Below are positions 1 through 9,741 of a DNA stretch of 64,000 nt, in pieces. The stretch lies in contig LFLA01000014.1 in assembly GCA_001542995.1 (NCBI GenBank), positions 124,001 through 188,000 on the forward strand, read 5' to 3'. Below the pieces are notes generated by a model. It worked only from the letters and a program-made list of their open reading frames with translations. It searched no databases and was not told the origin of the DNA. Positions within the stretch are counted from its first letter, which is position 1; each line of letters starts with the position of its first letter. Both the position numbers and the translations under genes were made by a program. The stretch is from Nitrospina sp. LS_NOB (GTDB lineage Bacteria > Nitrospinota > Nitrospinia > Nitrospinales > VA-1).

Positions 1-151
1 ACCACCGGACAGTTTGTCATCCTTCGCGGCGGTTCGTTTGAGGATGAAGCTTATTTTCTAAGATCGGCCTCACTGGTATCCACCCACTCTGAAACACCAC
101 AACCTGGGGTTTAGATGCGCCCTCAATCCGCCACAGGAGAATCCACAATGA
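1..151 (+). pseudogene. C-terminus of an FGE/SUMF1-type (formylglycine-generating-enzyme) domain protein, partial, frameshifted
   Basis: The 5' part lies outside the window. Frame 1 reads VILRGGSFEDEAYFLRSAS, the usual RGGSF...RSA segment near the end of FGE-sulfatase domains. The expected ending, HNLGFRCALNPPQENPQ, is in frame 2 and stops at 149-151. The switch lies at about 70-90 and equals one extra base (or two missing). Frame 1 itself stops at 112-114. The stop overlaps the ATG at 148 (ATGA), so the gene was probably coupled to the cupredoxin. The family is a C-type-lectin-like fold, and some members oxidise a cysteine in sulfatases. Catalytic residues are out of view, so function is not assignable. 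Confidence 0.7.
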
Positions 152-157
152 GAAAGA

Positions 158-523
158 TTGTTCCTCACCAGCATTCTTTTATCCCTTCTTCTCAGCCCAC
201 AGGAAGGCTGGGCGGAAACGGTGGAGGTAGAAATCATCAAATCGGTGTTCATTCCCACAGTCATTAAAGTCAAGAAAGGCGATACGATTCGGTGGGTCAA
301 TACGGAAGAGCTTTTGCACACAGTAACGAGCGGAAAGGCACCCCAGTCTGACGGCAAATTCAACGCCGCCTACGTTAAAAAAGAGTTTGAGGTCACCCTC
401 GATAATGCAGGGTTCTTCGATTATTACTGCGAACTGCACCCGGCCATCATGCGTGGGGTGGTTATCGTCGACCAGGCATCGCCCGGTGGAAATGAGAAAC
501 CCACTAGCGGTGGCAGCAGATAA
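158..523 (+). CDS. Plastocyanin/amicyanin-like cupredoxin
   Basis: A small secreted type 1 copper protein, likely a periplasmic electron carrier. A hydrophobic leader (LTSILLSLLLSPQEGWA) is followed by a cupredoxin core. The copper ligands are visible: His in LLHTVTSG, and the C-terminal loop YYCELHPAIMRG supplies Cys, His and Met. The start is uncertain. An ATG at 148 has a good ribosome site (ggaga, 136-140) but is one base out of frame, while the in-frame start is a TTG at 158. I think a single-base insertion near 151-157 separates the real ATG from the body. About 120 residues, normal for the family. Confidence 0.8.
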   Translation: MFLTSILLSLLLSPQEGWAETVEVEIIKSVFIPTVIKVKKGDTIRWVNTEELLHTVTSGKAPQSDGKFNAAYVKKEFEVTLDNAGFFDYYCELHPAIMRGVVIVDQASPGGNEKPTSGGSR

Positions 524-536
524 CACCGTTGCACAT

Positions 537-2150
537 TCAGGTATTGCTCACACCTCCATAAGAAATTCCCGACAGGTTCGCCATATTCTGGTCCCAAGTT
601 GTCAAGTCATTGAGTTGGAATTCATTGACATGTCTGTGACCACAAGCTCTTGCCATTACGTTTATCAACTCAACGGATGCCTGAAAAAAGTTTTTGAGAC
701 GGTTGGCAGATTCTTCAACGATCAACCTTTGCCTCAGGTGATCTTTCTGAGTAGCAATGCCAACGGGACAATTGTTGGTGTGGCAGGCTCGCATTCCTAT
801 ACAACCGATGGCCTGTATGGCCGAGTTGGAAAGGGCAATCGCATCCGCCCCTAAAGCAAGAGCCTTGGCAAAGTCGGCGGGGATTCTTAATCCGCCCGTG
901 ATGATTAACGTCACATCTTTTTTCCACAGATTGTCTAGGTGGCGCCTTGCTCTGGCTAGAGCCGGAATGGTGGGAACAGAAATGTTGTCGCGAAAAAGAA
1001 GCGGTGCCGCTCCCGTTCCACCACCACGTCCATCAAGGATAATGTAATCGACGCCAACTTCTATAGCAGCATCAATATCCTTTTCAATATGCTGTGCCGA
1101 GAGCTTATATCCAATAGGAATACCTCCGGTTGCCTCTCGAACTTGGGCCGCAAACTCCTTGATCGGTTTGATATCTGTCCAATCAGGAAAACGCGGTGGA
1201 GAAATTGCGGCCTCCCCTTCTTTTAATCCTCGCACCTCAGCGATTTTCCCCGTAACTTTATGTCCAGGCAAGTGACCACCAGTGCCGGTCTTAGCGCCCT
1301 GCCCCCCTTTAAAATGAAACGCCTGACATTGTTTAACTTTATCCATCGAATACCCGAATCGGCCGGAGGCAAGTTCGTAGAAATATCTGCTGTTGGCACC
1401 CTGCTCTTCAGGAAGCATTCCGCCCTCCCCGCTACAGATACCGGTCCCTGCCATTTCCGCACCCATCGCCAATGCGATTTTGGCTTCTTCAGAGAGCGCT
1501 CCGAAACTCATATCAGAAACAAATAAAGGAATGTCCAACTTAAGGGGTTTACGCGCTCTGGGACCTATAACAACTTCTGTGCCGACCGGCTCATCATCCA
1601 ACAAAGGCATGGTCGCTAATTGCGCCGTGACAAATTGGATATCTTCCCATTTTGGAAGCTCCTGCCGAGGCACACCCATCGCCGCAACGCGACCATGGTG
1701 CCCCAGTTTGGATAAACCATCTTTGGCCAGTTTCTGAATAAAACCCGTATGCGGTTCTGCATCTGTCCCGTGAATGTCCGCATAGAGCCCCAGGTATTCG
1801 TCTCGATTGTAAGGCTGTGGATTTTCTTTCTCCCATTCGAATATTTCTGTTTCATCCACCAGAACATGGCCATCCTCGACCCAGGCAGAGAATTTTTGCA
1901 ATCTTTCGTCATTGTCATATTCGCTGATGCCGGTTTCATATTTAAAATCCCATTGATGAACGCCGCAAATGAGATTTTGGCCTTGGATATGTCCATCCGC
2001 CAGTAGCGCACCGCGGTGAAGACATCGTCCGTATAAAACAGAAACCTCGTTATCATAACGAACAACGACCAAGTCCACGTTCGCCACCAAAGCATAGGAA
2101 GGTTCACGATCTTTCAAGCCACTCCAGTCAGCAATCACTACCTTTTTCAT
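537..2150 (-). CDS. Rieske [2Fe-2S] domain fused to glutamate-synthase-like FMN-binding domain
   Basis: 537 residues. The first ~105 form a Rieske domain with CLHRG and CGVHQWDF (C-x-H ... C-x2-H). The rest is the FMN-binding TIM barrel of the large glutamate synthase subunit: a PLFVSDMSFGALS segment, the GEGGMLPEEQ loop, the KGGQGAKTGTGGHLPG phosphate/FMN loop, and CHTNNCPVGIAT near the C-terminus with the cysteines expected of a 3Fe-4S cluster. There is no glutaminase domain, so it is not a complete GltB. It may use ammonia or a different electron-transfer reaction, with the Rieske domain as redox partner. The family is annotated as FMN-binding glutamate synthase family protein; the true substrate is not known to me. 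Convergent with the cupredoxin gene, 13-base gap. Confidence 0.88.
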   Translation of the reverse strand: MKKVVIADWSGLKDREPSYALVANVDLVVVRYDNEVSVLYGRCLHRGALLADGHIQGQNLICGVHQWDFKYETGISEYDNDERLQKFSAWVEDGHVLVDETEIFEWEKENPQPYNRDEYLGLYADIHGTDAEPHTGFIQKLAKDGLSKLGHHGRVAAMGVPRQELPKWEDIQFVTAQLATMPLLDDEPVGTEVVIGPRARKPLKLDIPLFVSDMSFGALSEEAKIALAMGAEMAGTGICSGEGGMLPEEQGANSRYFYELASGRFGYSMDKVKQCQAFHFKGGQGAKTGTGGHLPGHKVTGKIAEVRGLKEGEAAISPPRFPDWTDIKPIKEFAAQVREATGGIPIGYKLSAQHIEKDIDAAIEVGVDYIILDGRGGGTGAAPLLFRDNISVPTIPALARARRHLDNLWKKDVTLIITGGLRIPADFAKALALGADAIALSNSAIQAIGCIGMRACHTNNCPVGIATQKDHLRQRLIVEESANRLKNFFQASVELINVMARACGHRHVNEFQLNDLTTWDQNMANLSGISYGGVSNT

Positions 2151-2349
2151 TTAGTTTTCCTCATATTTGAGTTACTCCGGAAAGTAAGCTGTCATCATTT
2201 CTGTCTATATTCCAAATTAGGTAAGTTTTGAACATATCAATTCTCAAAGTTTGTCGAAAAAGCGAAAAGATTCTTACATTGATTTCATCAATAAAAATTG
2301 CGATTATTGGCCTAATTTAAATCATCCGCGCTAAAACTGAGGAACGATT

Positions 2350-2914
2350 ATGAGTGAGGAACTGATAGCAAACCTTGGGCCCTTGGCCCCACTGGCAAGG
2401 CACCCGGGAAGGCAATAAGGGAGACGATATTGCCCCCGACGAAAACCCCAGGGAAATAGAGAACAATAAATATCGCGAGCGATTAGTGCTGGAGCCTTTC
2501 GATCCGGTCGATAACCACGCGCAGACTCTTTACGGATTGAGGTATTCGACCACAGCATGGCGGTTGGACAAAGACAAACCCTTTCATGAAGAATTGGGGT
2601 ACTGGCTTTGGGATCCCGCAGAAAAACAGGTGCTTCGATGTTTCATCGTACCCCGTGGCGTGACGGTGATCGCAGGCGGCACGGTGGAACCGGATGCACG
2701 GGAATTCAAATTAGCCGCCGATGCGGGATCGGAAACTTACGGCATCTGCTCCAACCAGTTCCTCGATCGGGAATTCAAAACAATTCGCTATGATCTGAAG
2801 GTTACCATCCACGATGAAAACAGCTTCAGTTATGAAGAAGACACTCAACTCCAGATCAAAGGCCAGAGCGAACCGTTTCACCACACCGACAAAAACACCC
2901 TGAAACGGGTCTGA
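2350..2914 (+). CDS. Nitrobindin-like heme-binding beta-barrel (FABP-like), frameshifted near N-terminus
   Basis: The body (QGTREGNKG ... PFHEELGYWLWDP ... VPRGVTVIAGGT ... GICSNQFLDREF ... FHHTDKNTL) matches the nitrobindin / heme-binding beta-barrel family (formerly DUF1794), usually ~190 residues. The natural start MSEELIANLGPLAPL begins at ATG 2350 in frame 1, but the body is in frame 2. Dropping one g from ctggcaagg near 2390-2396 restores PLQGTREG, so a single-base insertion is the simplest reading. Ferric-heme binding with NO or peroxynitrite chemistry is known for animal and plant members; in bacteria the role is unproven. Confidence 0.8.
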
Positions 2915-3038
2915 ATATCAACAGATATGGCCTTAGTTTATTGGAATATATCGGCAGAAGGGAATATATTAATTATAGGAATTGTTTCCTTAATATAGAG
3001 GAGCCTATTTCTTCTAAAACCCGATACCAAAAAGAGCC

Positions 3039-3518
3039 ATGCTGATTTCGCCAATAGACCGTAATAAAGAACCGGATCCGGAGAAACATATAGGCCGGAT
3101 CAATTCTCCTTACTGGACCCTGCCCAGCTATGGCAGATTGGGTGCTCCTCAAAACTTCAATCCATCCCATTCCGGTGAAGGCATCATATTAAGGGTGAGG
3201 GATACCCGCCTGAATGAGCGGCGCAAACATCTTTCCCCACATGAATCACCGGAACAGGAACGGCGCCAAAGAAATAACCGTACGCACAATGCCCACCCTT
3301 CCAACCATCACGTTCTGGTTATCGCTCTCGAACGCAAAGCCGGAGAGCCCGACCCCTGGAAAGCCGGAGACCGCGTGTCCGTCGTTTCCAAATCCCAAAC
3401 CACGGCTCCGAATCCTCAAAGTAATGCACAACCCGACACCCCAAAACCTCCTTTACTGACCAAAGATGAGGGAGACTATGTTTTACACCTCAGCAAAGAT
3501 CATCCCCCTGAAGTTTAG
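3039..3518 (+). CDS. Uncertain open frame, proline-rich C-terminus
   Basis: A 159-codon frame in the gap between the nitrobindin gene and the TVP38 fusion. The second half (VLVIALERKAGEPDPWKAGD, then a Pro/Gln-rich stretch ending LSKDHPPEV) looks protein-like. The first half is basic and low-complexity and may be non-coding. No family is recognised and there is no convincing ribosome site at 3039. It may be the end of a gene whose start is frameshifted, like several others here. The stretch 3519-3783 that follows holds nothing I recognise. Confidence 0.3.
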   Translation: MLISPIDRNKEPDPEKHIGRINSPYWTLPSYGRLGAPQNFNPSHSGEGIILRVRDTRLNERRKHLSPHESPEQERRQRNNRTHNAHPSNHHVLVIALERKAGEPDPWKAGDRVSVVSKSQTTAPNPQSNAQPDTPKPPLLTKDEGDYVLHLSKDHPPEV

Positions 3519-3783
3519 CGTTTCTGTTTTATTGAAAACCAAGAACAGCGGCCATTCCCCTCCTCTGCATCCTGCGCACAAGGCATGTTCCATAAAAAAT
3601 TGAAATTTCCCTGGCCAAGATTCGCGCCTGAAAAACAATTGGCTCGGTCAAAAATTTCTTTGATCCTTCACTTATTTGTAATGTTTTGGTACCTTCATAC
3701 GACTGTATGTGAACTGATATTCATCAAGTGGCTTTGTCTAACCATTAGCTGGCTTCAGAAAAAAATTAGCCGAGGAAAAGGAT

Positions 3784-5919
3784 ATGAAAAAAATAATTAT
3801 ACTAGGGCTCATTGGCGGTTTATTTTGGGCTTTTTCCTACTTTGATCTCGGTCATTACTTAACCCTTGAATATATAAAAGAGCAGCAAATCAATTTCTCA
3901 GCTTTTTATAAGGAAAACACTTTATTTGCGATTAGTGCCTATTGCGCAGTTTATATTGTGACGACGGCTCTTTCCCTTCCAGGAGCCGCCCTCATGACAT
4001 TGCTTGGCGGCGCTTTGTTCGGGTTGGTGACCGGAACGATTCTGGTTTCATTTTCCAGCACCATCGGCGCGACTCTCGCTTTTCTGGTCTCACGTTTACT
4101 ACTCCGAGACTGGGTTCAAGGTAAGTTTGGCAGTCACCTGAAATCATTCAATGACGGTATCCTAAAGGACGGAGCTTTTTATCTGTTCACACTCCGATTG
4201 ATTCCTGCCGTTCCCTTCTTCATCATTAATCTGGTCATGGGTCTGACCCCCATGAAGACGTTATCATTTTTTCTGGTGAGCCAGGTCGGAATGCTGGCAG
4301 GCACCCTTGTTTTTGTAAACGCTGGGACACAACTCGCTCAAATCGAATCTATCGGGGGCATTCTTTCCGCAGAAATTATCTTTTCATTTGTCTTGTTAGG
4401 GATTTTCCCGTTGCTGGCCAAAAAACTTATAAGTTTCTATAAAGGAAGAAAAGTTATGAGTAAGTTTAAAAAACCAAAATCCTTCGATTACAACATGGTG
4501 GTGATCGGGGCTGGGTCCGCTGGCTTGGTCACCAGCTATATCGGGGCAGCAACCAAGGGAAAAGTTGCATTAATAGAAAAACACAAAATGGGTGGGGACT
4601 GCCTGAATACGGGGTGCGTCCCCAGTAAAGCTCTCATCCGGTCAGCCAAATTCATGGCCGATGCCAGGAAATGCCAAAAACTCGGATTCAAAAGCGCCCA
4701 GATTGAATTTGATTTTGCCGATGTGATGGAGCGGGTCCAACGGGTCATCAGAACCATTGAGCCGCATGACTCCATCGAGCGATACACCTCTTTGGGAGTC
4801 GAATGCCACACCGGCGAAGCCAAAATTTTGTCTCCTTACGAAGTCTCGGTGAATGGGAAAACTCTCACCACAAGGAATATTGTCGTTGGAACCGGAGCTC
4901 GCCCTGCCATTCCCGCGATTGAGGGCATTGAAGATGTCGCCTACCTGACCTCAGATACCGTTTGGGATATTCGCGAAAAACCGGAAAAGCTGCTGGTGCT
5001 GGGTGGTGGACCTATTGGTTCTGAACTGACCCAGGCGTTTGCCCGGCTGGGATGTTCCGTGACCCAGGTTCAGCGTAACAAGCGGCTGATTCCAAAAGAA
5101 GACCCTGAAATATCACAAATGGTTTTAGAAAGTTTCCAAAGCGAAGGAATCAATGTATTGACAGCACACACTCCCAAAAAATTCTTCAAACGCGATGGAA
5201 AAGATTTTCTGCAATGTGAGAATAATGGCAACTCTGTGGAAGTCGAGTTTGACACCCTCCTGATCGCACTGGGAAGAAAAGCCAACACATCAGGATTTGG
5301 GTTGGAAGAACTAGACATTGAGTTGACCCCCCAGAAAACAATAAAAGTTGATGCATACATGAAAACCAACATCCCAAATATTTATGCCTGTGGGGATGTT
5401 GCCGGACCCTACCAGTTCACCCATATAGCGGCCCACCAGGCATGGTATTGCGCGGTCAATTCGATGATAAGCCCCTTCTATAGTTTTAAAGTCGACTACA
5501 GCACCGTTCCATGGTCAACTTTTACCGACCCGGAGGTGGCTCGGTCCGGACTGAATGAGCTGGAAGCCAAGGAACAGGGAATCCCCTATGAGGTCACCAC
5601 TTATGGAATTGATGATCTGGACCGTGCTATTGCAGATGAAGCGGCGCATGGAATTGTTAAAGTGTTGACGGTTCCCGGAAAAGACAAAATCATCGGTGTC
5701 ACCATTGCGGGACTACATGCCGGCGATATCATTTCAGAGTATGTCGCCGCAATGAAAAATGGATTTGGCATGAACAAAATCCTCGGTACGATTCACATCT
5801 ACCCCACCCTGGCAGAAGCCAATAAATTTGCCGCCGGTAATTGGAAAAAGAATCAGGTTTCAGAAAGCACTTTGGCCTGGGGGGAGAGAATCAACCGCTG
5901 GCGGAGAGATTATTTTTAG
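3784..5919 (+). CDS. TVP38/TMEM64 (DedA-like) membrane domain fused to mercuric-reductase-like FAD disulfide oxidoreductase
   Basis: 711 residues. Residues 1-~225 form a membrane protein with about six hydrophobic segments and the SNARE-associated/TVP38 signature region (PGAALMTLLGGALFG; FTLRLIPAVPFFIIN). From ~235 a complete class I pyridine-nucleotide disulfide oxidoreductase follows: FAD-binding VIGAGSAGLV, redox-active GGDCLNTGCVPSKAL (C-x4-C), NAD(P) site LVLGGGPIGSELTQAF, and second FAD motif NIYACGDVAGP. The dimerisation domain reaches the C-terminus (HIYPTLAEA). No HMA metal-binding domain or C-terminal Cys pair is seen, so mercury reduction is not indicated; a membrane-linked thiol or quinone-related redox role is inferred. 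An internal ATG at 4456 shows where the two proteins would separate, but the frame is continuous. Confidence 0.9.
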   Translation: MKKIIILGLIGGLFWAFSYFDLGHYLTLEYIKEQQINFSAFYKENTLFAISAYCAVYIVTTALSLPGAALMTLLGGALFGLVTGTILVSFSSTIGATLAFLVSRLLLRDWVQGKFGSHLKSFNDGILKDGAFYLFTLRLIPAVPFFIINLVMGLTPMKTLSFFLVSQVGMLAGTLVFVNAGTQLAQIESIGGILSAEIIFSFVLLGIFPLLAKKLISFYKGRKVMSKFKKPKSFDYNMVVIGAGSAGLVTSYIGAATKGKVALIEKHKMGGDCLNTGCVPSKALIRSAKFMADARKCQKLGFKSAQIEFDFADVMERVQRVIRTIEPHDSIERYTSLGVECHTGEAKILSPYEVSVNGKTLTTRNIVVGTGARPAIPAIEGIEDVAYLTSDTVWDIREKPEKLLVLGGGPIGSELTQAFARLGCSVTQVQRNKRLIPKEDPEISQMVLESFQSEGINVLTAHTPKKFFKRDGKDFLQCENNGNSVEVEFDTLLIALGRKANTSGFGLEELDIELTPQKTIKVDAYMKTNIPNIYACGDVAGPYQFTHIAAHQAWYCAVNSMISPFYSFKVDYSTVPWSTFTDPEVARSGLNELEAKEQGIPYEVTTYGIDDLDRAIADEAAHGIVKVLTVPGKDKIIGVTIAGLHAGDIISEYVAAMKNGFGMNKILGTIHIYPTLAEANKFAAGNWKKNQVSESTLAWGERINRWRRDYF

Positions 5920-5937
5920 GAGGGTGAAAGCCAAACT

Positions 5938-6660
5938 CTAAACGAAAAGGCCATGGGTAACACTGGTCTCATACATAATGCCCACCCCAAGAAACAGCGT
6001 TGCCAATCCGATGAAAACCTGTAATCCCTGATAAGTATTGTTTGCGGTAAATTCAGAGTACCGCAGAGGGACCACCATCATGATGGAAAGCAGAGCCATA
6101 CCAACTATTGATCCGACTCCAAACAACAATATGTAAACAAGCCCCGTTCCAATGGATGAAACGGAATTGAGGCTTAATAATATCAAGGCGGCGGAGCCTG
6201 CCATTCCATGCATCATCCCTACCATTAAAGCCCGCATGGAGAACTGTTGTGAGTGGGTGTGCTGATGAGGGCTGCCTTGATGATCGACTTTATCCTGCGC
6301 ATGGGAGTGAAAATGCAGATGAATGATTCCATCTGCATGGCGATGCGCATGAAGATGGATTCGCTTCTTGATGATTTCCTTTATGACTGCTCCGCCCATG
6401 AACACCAGCATGCACCCGACAAAAAACTCCAAGGTAAGGGCCAACTGCTCGGGAATCATCGTGTCAACCATCAAGACGACCGACCCGAAAACAAATAATG
6501 TGATCGTGTGCCCCAGGCCCCATGTAGCTCCCAGCGCAAGGCCCTCCCTGAGGGATGTCGCCTTCGAAGCCAAAGAAGCAACAGCGGCAACATGATCGGC
6601 TTCCAAAGCATGCTTCAGACCCATCAGGAATCCAAGCAATAATATATTTATAAGTGTCAT
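5938..6660 (-). CDS. NicO/UreH-family nickel(-cobalt) transporter
   Basis: 240 residues, about six transmembrane segments. The family signature HALEADHVAA (HX4DH) lies in the first helix. A cytoplasmic loop at residues ~100-140 is very His-rich (HLHAHRHADGIIHLHFHSH), a typical metal-buffering loop. Likely imports Ni2+ or Co2+ across the inner membrane. The gene is convergent with the TVP38 fusion and starts 3 bases after an upstream open fragment on the same strand (6664-6792). Confidence 0.88.
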   Translation of the reverse strand: MTLINILLLGFLMGLKHALEADHVAAVASLASKATSLREGLALGATWGLGHTITLFVFGSVVLMVDTMIPEQLALTLEFFVGCMLVFMGGAVIKEIIKKRIHLHAHRHADGIIHLHFHSHAQDKVDHQGSPHQHTHSQQFSMRALMVGMMHGMAGSAALILLSLNSVSSIGTGLVYILLFGVGSIVGMALLSIMMVVPLRYSEFTANNTYQGLQVFIGLATLFLGVGIMYETSVTHGLFV

Positions 6661-6663
6661 TAA

Positions 6664-6792
6664 CTATTCTGTTTCAGGGGCAAGCTTTTCAGGTTTAATT
6701 CCTGACTTTATCTGGTTATAGCAGGTATTACAAGCAGAGTAATAGGGGATGTTCCTTAAATATAAATGCCTCGGTGGATTGAACCTATCAAC
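6664..6792 (-). pseudogene. Short gene fragment with a CNTC motif upstream of the nickel transporter
   Basis: A 42-codon open frame with no ATG/GTG start reads RFNPPRHLYL then RNIPYYSACNTCYNQ and ends KPEKLAPETE. It looks like the real C-terminus of a small protein with a Cys pair, and its TAG lies 3 bases before the transporter ATG, as in an operon. A stop codon bounds it upstream. The rest may have been lost or lies in another frame. I cannot name the family. Confidence 0.35.
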
Positions 6793-6829
6793 TTAGAAAA
6801 GTAGTCTTCGTTGCCCCTCTGACAAGAAG

Positions 6830-6876
6830 TGGTGAGCCGTCTCGGGATCGAACCGAGGACCTACTGATTAAGAGTC
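6830..6876 (-). repeat. 47-bp copy of the tRNA-Lys 3' half (attachment-site remnant)
   Basis: Identical over 47 bases to 9599-9645, the CCA end through the anticodon loop of the intact tRNA-Lys, then diverges completely. This is the footprint left when an element integrates into a tRNA 3' end by site-specific recombination. The element would be about 6877-9598. Confidence 0.85.
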
Positions 6877-7260
6877 CGTAGCCGTTAACAATCAACAACT
6901 TACTACAACTAACAACAATAAAAGATTCAGTGTGTTAACACCCCTACCCTTGTTGTCACCAGTTGTGGAAAACTGCCATTATTTGCTGACAAGTGGCCCT
7001 TTTTTGGCCCATAGAATTGGCCTAACTTTTGAGACAGCGGGGTGGGAAAGAACCTTCTCCCACTTACTCTTTAACTGTTCCAAAAAAATGAAGAAAATTA
7101 TTAGAGAAATTTAAAACTGATTCAAGAACACCATCAAATTAGAGAAAACAGCTAGCGGTTTAAATTGATATATACTCGTTATTTGCTATGGTAAAAGTAG
7201 CATGATAGAATCGTCAATTAGATGCTTGTTTATAATAAACACTTGGGAGCTTTATCTATG

Positions 7261-7667
7261 CAGAATATGGTCAAATTTTTGGTTCTTTTAATTTTTCTTA
7301 TGCTTATTGGGTGCGCAGGTGGGCGGCCCACCAAAGAGCAGATCGCCAACGCAGATTTTGGGAGCCCCCCCTCCTGAAAACACTGGCCAACTGATAGAGA
7401 GTTATATGAGTCAGAGATTAAAGGATCCGGACTCTGCTAAATATGAATTACTTAACCAGACCATAAAATATTATCAACATTTTGGGGACAAGTTAATTTT
7501 TGGAATCGGTGTGTGCATATGTAAATTCTAAGAATAGTTATGGAGGTTACACTGGCGGGAAGTTATACCTTTTCATGTTTAAAAATGGAGAAATCATTTT
7601 TTCTAAAGGTGGCTACAAAAATGGCACTCAAGTTTTAGCTGTCCGATTTATAGGGGAAAGGTCATGA
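7261..7667 (+). pseudogene. Small lipoprotein, disrupted by two frameshifts
   Basis: ATG 7261 begins a lipoprotein signal (hydrophobic segment, then LMLIGCAGG, lipobox Cys about residue 19). The frame is lost at a run of seven C (7365-7371); the next frame continues APPPENTGQLIESYMSQRL and DPDSAKYELL, then is lost again near 7510-7515. A third frame carries YGGYTGGKLYLFMFKNGE and ends FIGERS at 7665-7667. Both shifts correspond to one extra base. If repaired, a ~134-residue outer-membrane or periplasmic lipoprotein results. The 3' end overlaps the convergent helicase gene by 40 bases. Function unknown. Confidence 0.7.
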
Positions 7668-9505
7668 TCTACCTGCTTCAATCGGAGAAGAAACTCAGTC
7701 TCTCTATGACTGGTAAGCAGCAGTTTTTCTGTGGAACGCGTCATCGCAACATACAGCAGTTTGGCCTCTAAGACTAGATCCTCTCCGTCAACAGGCATAC
7801 TCCCTATTCCTGATACCGCAACAATGGGGAATTCTAAACCCTTACTGCTGTGCATTGTCATTAACTTCACGCTGTCAGCAGAGGGCTTAAACCGCTTTTT
7901 CGCCTCTGAATCCCCGAGCCATTGACAGGAAACACCTATGGACATTAATTGGGTATGCAGTTTTTTCCCCATCCAGTTATTCCGATATGTTACGCACATA
8001 TCGGACCAGGGAATCCCCTGTTCGTCATGCATTCGCTTGAAGGTATGAGCGATATAGCCTACTTCCTCTTCATAAGAGTTAAAAGTCTTTACTACGGGTG
8101 CAGGTCCATGACGCCCCGCCGCCTCAGGCTCAACCAACGGCACATGATCCTCGTCCTTAGCATCTGGATTAAGGTATCTGCGGACAAATTGGTAAGCGAA
8201 ACCAAGAATTTCATTGGTATTCCGATAATTTAATTTTAGTACGGTTGTCCGGCCCCTTGCCTGGACTCCGACACTAGATAGGCTGAAGTCGAGCTGGTTC
8301 TTCCTGCTATAGATCGACTGTGCATCGTCATAAAGCAACAGTAGGGAATTGGTCTTGGGATCAACCATGCTTACCACAAGCTCCAGCCATTCAGGCTTAA
8401 AGTCATGGCCTTCGTCGATCATTACTGCACCATACTGACATTTTGGTATCGTACCCTTCTCCGCTTCAGCAATGACCGCCTCAACAAGCCGGTCAACATA
8501 CCCGTCGCCCGACTGTGGTCGATCAATATGGTAGGTGCGTAGCTGTTCACCGCACCAGTCGTGAAAGTGATAGACACTGACCTTATCACCAAGACCCCGC
8601 CCAGCAATCAGTTCGCGCAACCTAGCGGCCAGTGTTATGTTGAAGCAGAGGACAAGAATTGGTTTGTTTAACAGCTTGGCGAGGTAGAGACAGCGATAAA
8701 CCAGGATCAAGGTTTTGCCAGAACCGGCCACTCCATGGATGACCCGGTGCCCTTCCCCAAGACTGCGTGCCAGCATTTCTTGCTGCATATCCATGACCTT
8801 TATAATGTCAGGTAGCGGCTTTTCTATATCCTCCTCTTCTGGACCCCCTGGAAAAAGATTGCCCTGATCGTCTGTATTGATTCTAACTTCGGGAAACATG
8901 TGCCAACGGATATGATCGATCTGCGGTAGGGTAAGAGGATGCGAGAACTGGTGGACGTTGAACATGTTCCATAAGCGCTCTTGAAAAGTCTCTGGCTCCA
9001 CGCTTTCAACCATTTCATCCTTACAGATGACTTGGTGCTCAGGTAACACTTCTCCCAGGTCAACAGATTCAAACTGCTTACGGGTAATATTGCTCAATAC
9101 CACCCCATAACCGTATGGAAAAACTATGTTGCCCTTATAACGTCCTGTTTGGTGGACCAATTGGGGGTCCTTCTCCAGCCGTTGTATCAGTTGATAGGTG
9201 CATTGACGCGCCTGTACCAGAGGGTTGCTTACGATTTTGACGCCCCGCAGGGTGATGATAGTTGCAGTCGCCTTATCTATCTTCTGGATAGTCTCCAGCT
9301 TCCAGTCCTTCACCTCCAGCAACAACAGACCGCGTGCCGGATGCAGGATAATGAAGTCGGAATATCGCTGTCTTTTGCCGACAGGCAACTCGTACCAGCA
9401 GAGGTAGTCGTCCTCCAAATGGCTCCCTATGCGCCAAGCGAAACGCTTCTCGCCCGATTGCATTCGATTAACGCAACTGTTAAGAGAGGGAATTAGACTT
9501 GCCAT
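7628..9505 (-). CDS. NERD-domain SF1 (UvrD/Rep-like) helicase
   Basis: 625 residues. The N-terminal ~200 residues are a nuclease-related NERD domain (YSDFIILHPARGLLLLEVKD, with the D...E-x-K pattern of PD-(D/E)XK enzymes). The rest is a superfamily 1 helicase: Walker A GVAGSGKT, Walker B IDEGHD, an LNYRNT motif, MTMHSSKGLEF and motif VI LLYVAMTRS. This architecture is common on mobile islands and in defence contexts, and DNA processing is the safe inference. It is the only intact gene of the tRNA-Lys-bounded island, and no integrase is visible. Confidence 0.88.
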   Translation of the reverse strand: MASLIPSLNSCVNRMQSGEKRFAWRIGSHLEDDYLCWYELPVGKRQRYSDFIILHPARGLLLLEVKDWKLETIQKIDKATATIITLRGVKIVSNPLVQARQCTYQLIQRLEKDPQLVHQTGRYKGNIVFPYGYGVVLSNITRKQFESVDLGEVLPEHQVICKDEMVESVEPETFQERLWNMFNVHQFSHPLTLPQIDHIRWHMFPEVRINTDDQGNLFPGGPEEEDIEKPLPDIIKVMDMQQEMLARSLGEGHRVIHGVAGSGKTLILVYRCLYLAKLLNKPILVLCFNITLAARLRELIAGRGLGDKVSVYHFHDWCGEQLRTYHIDRPQSGDGYVDRLVEAVIAEAEKGTIPKCQYGAVMIDEGHDFKPEWLELVVSMVDPKTNSLLLLYDDAQSIYSRKNQLDFSLSSVGVQARGRTTVLKLNYRNTNEILGFAYQFVRRYLNPDAKDEDHVPLVEPEAAGRHGPAPVVKTFNSYEEEVGYIAHTFKRMHDEQGIPWSDMCVTYRNNWMGKKLHTQLMSIGVSCQWLGDSEAKKRFKPSADSVKLMTMHSSKGLEFPIVAVSGIGSMPVDGEDLVLEAKLLYVAMTRSTEKLLLTSHRETEFLLRLKQVDHDLSPINRTAKT

Positions 9506-9598
9506 GTCAGTTGAGTCGGTCCAAAAATCGTACAGTTAAGCTTTGAAAGAAGCGGTAGCCAGCTTAGCACCATCTCAGTAAACCCATTGTTTTAAATA

Positions 9599-9674
<76 letters not shown>

Positions 9675-9741
9675 TCACTATTCGTCTGGATGGAAATACC
9701 GGGCCATTCTACCTAATCTGTGCCAGGCTGGCAAGCTGTGG

